DNA of 13,022 bases from Cellvibrionaceae bacterium (lineage in GTDB: Bacteria; Pseudomonadota; Gammaproteobacteria; Pseudomonadales; Cellvibrionaceae). The translations under genes were made by a program, and so were the position numbers. Where the stretch lies: the NCBI GenBank assembly GCA_021151615.1, contig JAGKXA010000122.1, positions 1 to 13,022 of the forward strand. The letters are read 5' to 3'. The notes beneath the pieces were generated by a model. It saw only the letters and a list, made by a program, of their open reading frames with translations. It did not search any database and was not told the origin of the DNA. This document shows positions 5,827 to 13,022 of the stretch, one piece after another; the stretch's first letter is position 1; the number at the start of each line of letters is the position of its first letter.

Positions 5827-6025
5827 CCTGCTGGCTTCCCATCAGCTACTGCCTGCCCATTAACAAAATTTTGTTGGATTTCCATCAGCGATATTCATTG
5901 CTGGGCATCTGGTTTGCGGGTTCTCTTGTTATATCTGGATGAAAACGCCATTGCTCCTGGCTGGCGCGTTTGTTGCACTCTGCAAAAAATAATTATTGGA
6001 GTGGTGAACTGTTAAATGGTGAGTC
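5827..6025. other. Intergenic region before the iron cassette, with palindrome
   Basis: No convincing gene was found; a 66-codon open frame here (5815-6015) has unlikely composition and no ribosome site. A perfect 14-bp palindrome AACAAAATTTTGTT lies at 5862-5875, and an AATAATTATT palindrome lies near 5988-5997. Either could be an operator. An iron (Fur) box would be expected from the downstream genes, but neither palindrome is a good match to the Fur consensus. No strong promoter could be named. Confidence 0.4.
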
Positions 6026-6322
6026 ATGGCTACAAATAAAAAATCCTCGGAAGAAAATTTAACCCGTTATCGGTGGGAAGTATTTGGTCGCTGCCTGATT
6101 GCAGTATTTGGCGGCTACGCCTTTACCCTGGCGCTGAGTATTTTTTTAACCCAGGTGTTACCTCTGGCGAAAAGTAGCGCTGTAATGACTGCCAATCTGC
6201 TGAGTTTTGCTATTTACACGGTGGCGATCATTTGGGTGTTCTCGGTAAAAGAATTTCGCCAGCTCTGGTGGGGCCTGTTAGCCAGTAGTGCAATTCTCGC
6301 GCTGGTGTTGCTGTTTGTGTGA
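6026..6322 (+). CDS. Small membrane protein, DUF3649 family (iron uptake cassette)
   Basis: The 98-residue protein starts at ATG 6026, the first start after an in-frame stop, with GGTGAG at 6018-6023 as ribosome site. A short polar N-terminus leads into three hydrophobic segments at about 22-44, 52-72 and 78-97. The pattern W-EVFGR with FGGYAF (28-33), then FAIYTVAIIWVF, fits DUF3649, a family that usually sits directly before PepSY-TM proteins in proteobacterial iron-uptake operons. The gene is 39 nt upstream of the PepSY gene. Its role is not established; it is probably an accessory subunit of the reductase complex. Confidence 0.75.
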   Translation: MATNKKSSEENLTRYRWEVFGRCLIAVFGGYAFTLALSIFLTQVLPLAKSSAVMTANLLSFAIYTVAIIWVFSVKEFRQLWWGLLASSAILALVLLFV

Positions 6323-6361
6323 ATTGTTTAAAAGATGAATGTAAAGCTGAGGGCTTGATCG

Positions 6362-7972
6362 ATGAAAAACGGATTTCGCCAATCCATGGCCTGGTTGCAT
6401 ACCTGGACAGGTCTAGTGGTAGGTTGGATATTATTTTTTGTATTTGTCACTGGTAATTTGGGTCGCTTTGATACGGAAATAGACCAGTGGATGAAGCCGG
6501 AAGTCATTCCGCAAGCGGTGCCACTTGCGCAGGAAATCAATGCAGCACAGCAGCGATTGACGCAACAGGCAGCAGTTGCAGAGCGCTGGACCATTTACCC
6601 CACAAGCAATCGCGATACACCCTATCTGCGCATTACCTGGGATACGCAAGTGCAACCTGGGCAGGCATTAAAACGGGGAGAAGAATTTATTGACCCGGCT
6701 ACAGCTGCGCCATTGGATACGCGCGCTACCGGAGGCGGGCAATTACTTTACAAAATGCATTATGCGCTGGCCTATATGCCCCGTTCGGTCAGCAATTGGG
6801 TTATCGGCATTTGCAGCATGTTCATGCTGGTGGCGATTGTAAGTGGCGTAATTACGCATAAAAAAATCTTTACCGATTTTTTTACCTTTCGCCCGAACAA
6901 GGGCCAGCGCTCCTGGCTCGACATTCACGCCGTATTGGCGGTGTTAACCTTGCCATTCTTTTTTATGATTACCTACACGGGGCTGCTATTTTTTCTGTCC
7001 ACCCTGGTACCCGGGATTGTTGGTGTCAACTACGGATTTGGTGAAAAAAATCGCCAGCAATTTAATGATGAACTTGCAGCACGCATCGAATATCAACAAG
7101 AGCCTGCTCACACAAGTGCGCCCTTAATCGCGTTGGAGAAGATTGCCGCTGAAGCCGAGCGCCGCTGGGGTGAAGGCCAGGTACGCTCAATTGAGATACA
7201 TTTCCCTGGCGACCAGCATGCGCAAGCCTTGATAACCCGGCAGATCACATCGCCACTACGCTCTACTGATGAGCTGGTATTTAATGCCACTAACGGCGAG
7301 TTGATGAGTGAGCGACCAGCGACCACGGCCGGGCCGCGTACATTTTATGAAACCGTGCAAGGTTTGCACGAAAGTTTATTTGCCGGCTGGTGGTTGCGCT
7401 GGCTGTATTTTCTCTCGGGTTTGGCGGGGGCCGCTATTATTGGCTCGGGCTTAATTTTGTGGGTTGTGAAGCGCAGGCCAAAACAACTCAAGCAAGCGGG
7501 TGGCCCGGATTTTGGTCACCGGTTAGTGGAGGGATTAAATGTAGGTACCATCGCCGGGCTACATATTGCTATCGCTGCTTATTTTTATGCGAATCGCTTA
7601 CTGCCTGCGGAATTGGCAGCGCGCAATGAATGGGAAGTGCATGTCATGTTTATTGTCTGGTTACTGGCGTTGTTGCATCCAATCCTGCGCCCGATTAATC
7701 GTGCCTGGGTTGAACAACTCTGGGTCGCTGCTGCCGCATTTTTATTTTTGCCCGTGGTGAACGCGTTAACTACAGAACGCGGCCTGGTGCATAGCTTGCA
7801 ACAAGGTGATTGGGTATTTGTCGGGTTTGATTTTGTGTCTCTCGCTTCTGCCCTGTTGTTTGCACTCGCTGCGCGCAAATTACACCAGCGTGAACACCAA
7901 CTTGCTTTACCGGAAAAAGCCAAACCCGCAAAAACCAAAATTGATCATTTGGAACAGGAGGCGAGTGCGTAA
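6362..7972 (+). CDS. PepSY-associated TM protein, probable ferric-siderophore/iron reductase
   Basis: The 536-residue protein is an inner-membrane PepSY-TM family member. Helices are seen at about 15-33 (with H13 before it), 144-164, 188-216 and 346-369, then a C-terminal extension with roughly three to five further helices between 390 and 503. The periplasmic part between helices 3 and 4 carries a PepSY-like segment around 253-315. Histidines suited to heme or iron handling include H13, H133, H166, H189, H336 and H401. The family includes FpvG and FoxB, which support reduction of iron bound to siderophores. Flanking DUF3649 and DUF3325 genes support the iron role. The last base of the stop codon is the first base of the next start (TAATG), so the genes are coupled. 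The substrate is unknown, as no receptor gene is in view. Confidence 0.85.
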   Translation: MKNGFRQSMAWLHTWTGLVVGWILFFVFVTGNLGRFDTEIDQWMKPEVIPQAVPLAQEINAAQQRLTQQAAVAERWTIYPTSNRDTPYLRITWDTQVQPGQALKRGEEFIDPATAAPLDTRATGGGQLLYKMHYALAYMPRSVSNWVIGICSMFMLVAIVSGVITHKKIFTDFFTFRPNKGQRSWLDIHAVLAVLTLPFFFMITYTGLLFFLSTLVPGIVGVNYGFGEKNRQQFNDELAARIEYQQEPAHTSAPLIALEKIAAEAERRWGEGQVRSIEIHFPGDQHAQALITRQITSPLRSTDELVFNATNGELMSERPATTAGPRTFYETVQGLHESLFAGWWLRWLYFLSGLAGAAIIGSGLILWVVKRRPKQLKQAGGPDFGHRLVEGLNVGTIAGLHIAIAAYFYANRLLPAELAARNEWEVHVMFIVWLLALLHPILRPINRAWVEQLWVAAAAFLFLPVVNALTTERGLVHSLQQGDWVFVGFDFVSLASALLFALAARKLHQREHQLALPEKAKPAKTKIDHLEQEASA

Positions 7973-8319
7973 TGTTGATCGCTTGTTTGATAACTTATGT
8001 CGGCTTTGCGTTACTGGCGTTAACTAAAAATCGTCACTTGTATCAAGTGTGGCCCGACAGGGAATTGCATGAAGATGTGAAGCTGGCGTTGGATACAATA
8101 GGCTGGTTGTTGCTGGCGGCAGCAGCGATTTATCTGGTAGTGGTGAGCGGCTTTGGTAATGGACTGGTTGAGTTTACCGCGCTCCTGAGTCTCTCTGGTT
8201 TGTTATTGGTATTGCAGTTCAGTTATCGGCCGCGTTCAGTGCTTGCCATTGGTTTGGTAGAGCAGCTTTCAGGCCGGATTATTCGTATCAATGCTGCAAC
8301 CTTTAAATCAGGGAAATGA
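7972..8319 (+). CDS. Small membrane protein, DUF3325 family
   Basis: The 115-residue protein starts inside the stop of the PepSY gene (1-nt overlap), with AGGAGG at 7956-7961 as ribosome site. It has three hydrophobic segments at about 1-17, 42-60 and 65-82. The KNRHLYQVWP segment after the first helix fits DUF3325, the usual third member of DUF3649-PepSY-DUF3325 operons. It is likely an inner-membrane partner of the PepSY protein. The individual function is not known. Confidence 0.78.
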   Translation: MLIACLITYVGFALLALTKNRHLYQVWPDRELHEDVKLALDTIGWLLLAAAAIYLVVVSGFGNGLVEFTALLSLSGLLLVLQFSYRPRSVLAIGLVEQLSGRIIRINAATFKSGK

Positions 8320-8370
8320 TTTTTCAGCGGATTGTTCACTTAAGATATTTGCCGAATTAAATTTTAATCA

Positions 8371-8395
8371 CCCCTCTTTGTTAAAGAGGGGGTTT
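8371..8395. terminator. Terminator-like hairpin between convergent operons
   Basis: A perfect 9-bp stem CCCCTCTTT (8371-8379) / AAAGAGGGG (8383-8391) has a GTT loop. On the + strand only G and three T follow; on the - strand the run after the stem is interrupted. The stem is strong but both T runs are short. Its place between convergent genes (stops at 8319 and 8446) supports a bidirectional terminator. Confidence 0.6.
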
Positions 8396-8445
8396 CCTAC
8401 AAGTGCTATCCCAATCGCTATCGCAAGGGGAAATTGAAAGGGATT

Positions 8446-9729
8446 CTAGCGCCCCACAGGCGCAGCAGGTTTCCACTCCTGGGTCTTTACCGCTTCTGCT
8501 TCCATCAATTGATCCGGTGGGCTTACTACCAGTGTATCGCCCGTGCTTATACCCTCAAGCACTTCCACATCGCGCCCCAGGTCGCGCCCCAGTTTTACGT
8601 TGCGGAAACTGATTTTATTTTCAGCATCAACTACGGCAATACGTTGGTATTGATCGCGAATAATTAAGGTGGCTGCAGGGACAATCAAGGTTTCTACACT
8701 GCTGGTTACAGGAATATTGACTTCGGCATAAGCACCGGGAAGCAAGGTTCCATCGGGATTGGGTAACAATAAATCGACCTGGCGCGAGCGGGTACTGGGG
8801 TCAATGCCACCGGCGATTCGTTCAATGCGCGCTTCCAGCGGACCCTGTTGTTCGCGCAGGTTTAATTCGACTTCTGCATTAATCGCCAGGTTATCGGCAT
8901 AGGATTGTGGGATCCAGATGCTGGCGCGCAGCGGATCTGTTTGGGTAATTGCAAATAATTCCTTGCTGCCCTGTGCCACATAATCGCCTACCTCCACACT
9001 GCGGCGGGTGATAATTCCATCAAAAGGTGCGCGAATATGGCGAAAGTTTTCCAGATTACCCAAGCGTTTTACATTGGCATCCGCAGCGGTTAAATCCGCG
9101 CGCGTTTGCCGCACCAGACTGCGTTTTTCATCCAGGTCTTGCGGTGAAATAGCGTTTTCGCGCTGTGCAAGGCCATCCCAGCGGGCGAGGGTTTTTTCTG
9201 CAAGTTCAAGTTGTGCAGCAATTTGTTCGCGTTGCGCGCGCGCCTGCGCAAGTTCTTGTTCTTGCTCGGGCGTATCCAGTGTCGCGAGCAACTCGCCGCG
9301 TTTTACATGATCACCAATACCTTTGTGCCAGTTGGACACATAGCCATTAGTTCGTGCGTAAATAACGGCTTCGGTATTGCCACGCAAACTGGTGGGCAGG
9401 CGTAAATTTTGTTGCAGTGCGCCGGGCTTTGCTTTGGTAGTAAGTACGCGTCGCTCCAGGGTTGCCTCCGTGTAATCTGCCAGGGCCTTGGCATCGCGTT
9501 GGTTAACCAGGGCGCGGGTTGCACCGCTGACTAACAATAATCCAACCAGCGCAAACGCAACACGTTGTACGGTGATTAGCGAACGATGAGATGATGATAG
9601 CAAATTTTCCGTTAGATTTTCTCGTCGTGTACTGGTCGGGTTGTCGCTTGCAGGTGCCCCGATTGACGCTATCCCGGTTGAATGTGTCGGCTGGGATTCA
9701 TCCCCGGGTAAAGGGTGATAATCATTCAT
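8446..9729 (-). CDS. RND efflux membrane-fusion (periplasmic adaptor) protein
   Basis: The 427-residue protein has the HlyD/AcrA-type adaptor layout: two lipoyl half-motifs (about 122-155 and 232-251), a coiled-coil hairpin between them (about 156-225), then beta-barrel and membrane-proximal domains. A single helix at about 54-73 anchors it in the inner membrane; no lipobox is present. The first 50 residues form an unusually long Ser/Thr/Asn/Pro-rich cytoplasmic tail. It should link the RND permease encoded just upstream (60-bp gap) to an outer-membrane channel. The ribosome site is weak (GGA about 10 nt before ATG). Substrate is unknown. Confidence 0.9.
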   Translation of the reverse strand: MNDYHPLPGDESQPTHSTGIASIGAPASDNPTSTRRENLTENLLSSSHRSLITVQRVAFALVGLLLVSGATRALVNQRDAKALADYTEATLERRVLTTKAKPGALQQNLRLPTSLRGNTEAVIYARTNGYVSNWHKGIGDHVKRGELLATLDTPEQEQELAQARAQREQIAAQLELAEKTLARWDGLAQRENAISPQDLDEKRSLVRQTRADLTAADANVKRLGNLENFRHIRAPFDGIITRRSVEVGDYVAQGSKELFAITQTDPLRASIWIPQSYADNLAINAEVELNLREQQGPLEARIERIAGGIDPSTRSRQVDLLLPNPDGTLLPGAYAEVNIPVTSSVETLIVPAATLIIRDQYQRIAVVDAENKISFRNVKLGRDLGRDVEVLEGISTGDTLVVSPPDQLMEAEAVKTQEWKPAAPVGR

Positions 9730-9789
9730 TGTTAGTATCCAATAAGAATATTGTTAACGCTTGGTCATTGCTGAAATATTTTTTGCACA

Positions 9790-12700
9790 TTAGTAATTTG
9801 TCAAAGGTGAAAAGTCCCGCGCTCTCTGTGGTCGATTACCAAGCCATTGGTGCAAGCTGGCGAATACCACCGGCACAAATACCAGTGTGGAAATGGTTGC
9901 AAAGAGCAATCCGCCAATGACTGCGCGCCCGAGCGGTGCGTTTTGTTCACCACCCTGACCCAAACCCAGCGCCATGGGCAGCATGCCTACGATCATGGCG
10001 CAAGCCGTCATTAATACCGGGCGTAATCGCGTAGTCGCCGCCTCAAGCGCAGCACTCAACGGCGCTATGCCTTCCTGCAAACGTGTGCGTGCGAAGGACA
10101 CCAATAAAATGCTGTTCGCGGTGGCAACACCCATGGTCATGATGGTGCCTGTTAATGCGGGAACGCTCAGGGTTGTGCCGGTTAAAAACAGCATCCAGGC
10201 AATGCCCGCCAGCGCAGCGGGCAGGGCGCTGATAATAATTAAAGGGTCGAGCCAGCTTTGGAAATTCACCACTACCAAAAAATATACCAGGGCAATCGCA
10301 ATCAGAATTCCAGCGGTCAATCCCGTGAAGGCCTCATTTAAGGTTTCAATTTGGCCGCGTATTTTAATGTCTACTCCGCGCGGCAAGCTGGCTTTGGTTT
10401 TTTCTACCAATGCATTTATATCGCGACTGATGGAACCCAGGTCGCGATCCTGAAAATTGGCATGGATGTTAATCATATTGAAATTGTTGTAGCGATTTAC
10501 GGCGGAGACTTGTGAGGTACGTTTGTAGGTCACCACATTGCCCAGTAATTGCTGCTTGCCGTCGCTGCCTTTACCGATGGGAATGCCCAGCAATTCATCA
10601 ATCGAATCCATTTCCATTTCAATGGTCTTTGCACCTATGTTGTAGGTGTTGCCATTAGCTTCATTAAGCCAGTAGGTGGGCGTAGTTTGCATACTGCCGC
10701 TGAGCGAAATCATCATGTTTTCTGCCACATTGCGCGCGCTTAAGCCCAGCTGTTGCAACTGGGTGCGATTCATTTCCAGTGAGAGTGTTGGTTTGCTCCA
10801 GCGTTGATAAACATGGGCGTCCACTATGCCGGGAATTTTGCGCAGATCGTTATTAAATACAGCGGCGATAGGCAATATTTCGTTGGGGCGACCACCGATA
10901 AATTGCACATCGATGGGTGCAGGAATACCAAAATTGAGTGTCTGGCTAATTTGATCTGCCGGTTGGAAAAAGAATTCCACATGGGGGAAGCGCTTGGGCA
11001 AACTCAGGCGCAGTTGTTTCATAATCGCGTTGCTGGTTAACTCACCCTGTTTAAAGCTGAACATAATTTCTGAATCGGCCGATTCAGCAGTGCCCGAGTT
11101 GCCGTTCAAGGTGTTAATGGTGCTGTAAGGGCCGCCGATAATATCGAGGATATCGCCCATTTGTTCTGCGGGAATAGTTGCGCGAATTTCCTGATGGATT
11201 TCATCAATTAGCGCCGGCATTTGTTCCAGGCGTGTGCCGGAAGGTGCGCGCACATGCAAGCGCAGCTGGCCGCTGTCCACCACTGGAAATAAATCCTGTC
11301 CCAATATTGGATAAAGGCCAGTGGATAATAGGCAGAAACCAAAAAATACTGCCATGAAACGTTTTCGTTTTTGTAGTAAACCAGCCATAAGCGCAGCAAA
11401 GTGTTCACGGAAAATTTCAAAGCCGTGATTAAAACGGTAATGGATGCGTGAAAAATAATTATTCGATGGGATATTTTGTGATGGAGAAGCGCAATTGTTA
11501 TGTCCCGTAGATGCGCTATGGAAGGTAGATGGCTTATGTCCGGCCATCATATACATTACCAGCGTAGGTATCAGGGTGCGTGAAATAATGTAGGAGGCAA
11601 TCATCGCAAAGACTACAGCTTGCCCGAGCGGCACAAACAAATAACTGGCAATGCCGTCCAGAAAAAACATAGGTACAAATACAATACAAATACACAGGGT
11701 AGAAACAAATGCGGGCACGGCAATTTCCTGGGCGCCATCCAGAATTGCTTGTAACGGCGGTTTGCCCAGTGCCATTTGCCGCTCTACGTTTTCAATCTCA
11801 ACGGTGGCGTCATCCACCAGAATACCTACTGCCAGCGCAAGGCCACCCAGTGTCATCAGGTTAATGGTCTGGCCAATTAAGTGCAGGCAAATCAGTGAAA
11901 CCATAATTGAGAGCGGAATGGATACCGCAATAATCAAGGTGCTGCGCCAGTTGCCCAAAAATAACAAAATCAAACCCGCGGTGAGCAGCGCAGCGATTAA
12001 ACCTTCATGTACCACGTTGCTGATTGCTGCCTTTACAAAAATGGATTGATCAAACATCAGCTTGATATCAATGCCTTCCGGCATTTTGGCGAGCATTTCC
12101 GGCACGGAATTTTTAATATGATCCACCGCTTCGATGGTAGATACGCCGCCGAATGCCAGTACCGAATTAAGTACGCTACGCGAACCATTTTGTCGGGCGA
12201 TAGTAGTGGCCGGTAAAAAACCATCGCGTACATTGGCCACATCGCGCAATAAAATTGTACGACCGCGTTCGCTGCGGATAGGAATAGAACCAATTTCATC
12301 GATGCTGGCGATAGCGCCGTTGAGTTTGATATCAAATTCGCTATCGCCCACTTTCATAGTGCCAGTGGGCAGAACCAAATTTTGCGCACCCATGGCGGTG
12401 ACGACTTCAGCGGGTGTGAGGTTATTGGCGAGCAGCGCTGCTGCGTTAATGTCTACCGATACCTGACGTGAGCGCGACCCGTAGGGAAAGGTGAGTGACA
12501 GGCCTTTTTTACTGGACACAATCGGGCGCAGCACATTGCCTGCGGCATCGCCGATTTCAATATCAGACAGTGTATCGCTGGAAATACTTAACTGTACTAC
12601 CGGCAATTCAGAGGCAGACCAGGCGCGTACCCGGCCAGCTTGAGTGCCTTGTGGCATACCGCGCGCCGCGCCGTTAGCGCTCATGGTAGTTTGGGTGAGC

Positions 12701-13014
12701 GCAGTATTAATATCTGTTCCCGGTTGGAAAAATACTTTCACTATGCCAAGGCCCGCAGCGGAAAAGGATTCGGTGTGCTCAATATTATCCACCGCCTGCC
12801 CAAGCTCGCGTTCCGCCAGGGAAGTAACGCGCTCTGCCATTTCCTTCGCGGTTAAACCACGGTATTCCCACAGCTCGGCCACTACCGGGATATTAATCTG
12901 CGGGAAAATATCGGTAGGCATTTTCTGCAGCACAAATGGCATTGCCAATAAAATCAGAATTGCCGCCACAATAAACGTATGGGGCCGGCGCAAGGCGATG
13001 TTAACTATCCACAT
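9790..13014 (-). CDS. RND efflux permease (AcrB/MMPL superfamily)
   Basis: The 1074-residue protein is full length for the family, with an amphipathic N-terminus, TM1 at about 12-29 and two large periplasmic loops (about 33-330 and 570-890). TM4 carries the paired aspartates D401-D402 in the GILVDDATVEIENV motif, which bind the transported proton in AcrB. In TM10 the motif reads GVATANSILLVSF (962-974): Ala966 stands where AcrB has Lys940. The TM6-TM7 cytoplasmic loop holds a His/Ser/Asn-rich stretch (492-535). It should export small molecules with the adjacent adaptor by proton antiport. The start is canonical for RND proteins, but only 8 nt of upstream sequence are visible, so the ribosome site cannot be judged. 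The permease gene precedes the adaptor gene, the reverse of the common order. Confidence 0.92.
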   Translation of the reverse strand: MWIVNIALRRPHTFIVAAILILLAMPFVLQKMPTDIFPQINIPVVAELWEYRGLTAKEMAERVTSLAERELGQAVDNIEHTESFSAAGLGIVKVFFQPGTDINTALTQTTMSANGAARGMPQGTQAGRVRAWSASELPVVQLSISSDTLSDIEIGDAAGNVLRPIVSSKKGLSLTFPYGSRSRQVSVDINAAALLANNLTPAEVVTAMGAQNLVLPTGTMKVGDSEFDIKLNGAIASIDEIGSIPIRSERGRTILLRDVANVRDGFLPATTIARQNGSRSVLNSVLAFGGVSTIEAVDHIKNSVPEMLAKMPEGIDIKLMFDQSIFVKAAISNVVHEGLIAALLTAGLILLFLGNWRSTLIIAVSIPLSIMVSLICLHLIGQTINLMTLGGLALAVGILVDDATVEIENVERQMALGKPPLQAILDGAQEIAVPAFVSTLCICIVFVPMFFLDGIASYLFVPLGQAVVFAMIASYIISRTLIPTLVMYMMAGHKPSTFHSASTGHNNCASPSQNIPSNNYFSRIHYRFNHGFEIFREHFAALMAGLLQKRKRFMAVFFGFCLLSTGLYPILGQDLFPVVDSGQLRLHVRAPSGTRLEQMPALIDEIHQEIRATIPAEQMGDILDIIGGPYSTINTLNGNSGTAESADSEIMFSFKQGELTSNAIMKQLRLSLPKRFPHVEFFFQPADQISQTLNFGIPAPIDVQFIGGRPNEILPIAAVFNNDLRKIPGIVDAHVYQRWSKPTLSLEMNRTQLQQLGLSARNVAENMMISLSGSMQTTPTYWLNEANGNTYNIGAKTIEMEMDSIDELLGIPIGKGSDGKQQLLGNVVTYKRTSQVSAVNRYNNFNMINIHANFQDRDLGSISRDINALVEKTKASLPRGVDIKIRGQIETLNEAFTGLTAGILIAIALVYFLVVVNFQSWLDPLIIISALPAALAGIAWMLFLTGTTLSVPALTGTIMTMGVATANSILLVSFARTRLQEGIAPLSAALEAATTRLRPVLMTACAMIVGMLPMALGLGQGGEQNAPLGRAVIGGLLFATISTLVFVPVVFASLHQWLGNRPQRARDFSPLTNY

Positions 13015-13022
13015 AATGAAAT

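Noticed and set aside
5815..6015. 66-codon open frame between the cytochrome and DUF3649 genes
   Set aside because: It starts within the terminator stem, lacks a ribosome site and has Cys/Trp-rich composition unlike a real protein.
9974..10453. 159-codon + strand frame opposite the RND permease
   Set aside because: It is the antisense shadow of a clear full-length RND gene, and its Ala/Arg/Ser-heavy composition reflects codon structure.

Overview
The window (about 13 kb, moderate GC with AT-rich spacers) reads as chromosomal DNA of a Gram-negative, probably a gammaproteobacterium of the Cellvibrio/Pseudomonas type. This is inferred from the Sec, Tat and lipoprotein export signals, the RND efflux pair, and a DUF3649-PepSY-DUF3325 iron cassette typical of that group. 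Species cannot be fixed from the sequence alone. No tRNA, rRNA, CRISPR, insertion sequence or phage gene was seen.

Layout. (1) 1-26 is the terminator of a gene left of the window. (2) 27-457 is a long gene-free stretch. Its right half, about 216-397, is a GC-richer, highly structured leader ending in an intrinsic terminator 60 nt before the next gene; short complementary segments in it can form either that terminator or a competing helix. (3) 458-1456 encodes a secreted SMP-30/gluconolactonase-type beta-propeller, and 1622-2515 a Tat-exported YghX-type dienelactone hydrolase, so two exported lactone-hydrolase-like enzymes sit side by side with a terminator between them. (4) 2831-5766 is a compact five-gene + strand run: a secreted rhodanese-like protein lacking the catalytic Cys, two paralogous four-helix membrane proteins (DUF6644 type), a secreted C-type-lectin/endostatin-like protein and a class II cytochrome c lipoprotein. 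It starts with a small structured leader and ends with a 13-bp-stem terminator.

(5) 6026-8319 is a three-gene DUF3649 / PepSY-TM / DUF3325 operon, probably inner-membrane reduction of ferric siderophore or another iron source. It ends in a terminator-like hairpin shared with the convergent genes. (6) 8446-13014 (- strand) holds an RND permease followed by its membrane-fusion protein, in the reverse of the usual order, with no outer-membrane factor in view.

The parts most worth a second look are the leader RNA at 216-397 and the five-gene envelope run 2831-5766, which looks like an uncharacterised periplasm/inner-membrane redox module. Family assignments rest on motif recognition by eye; no searches or folding programs were run.
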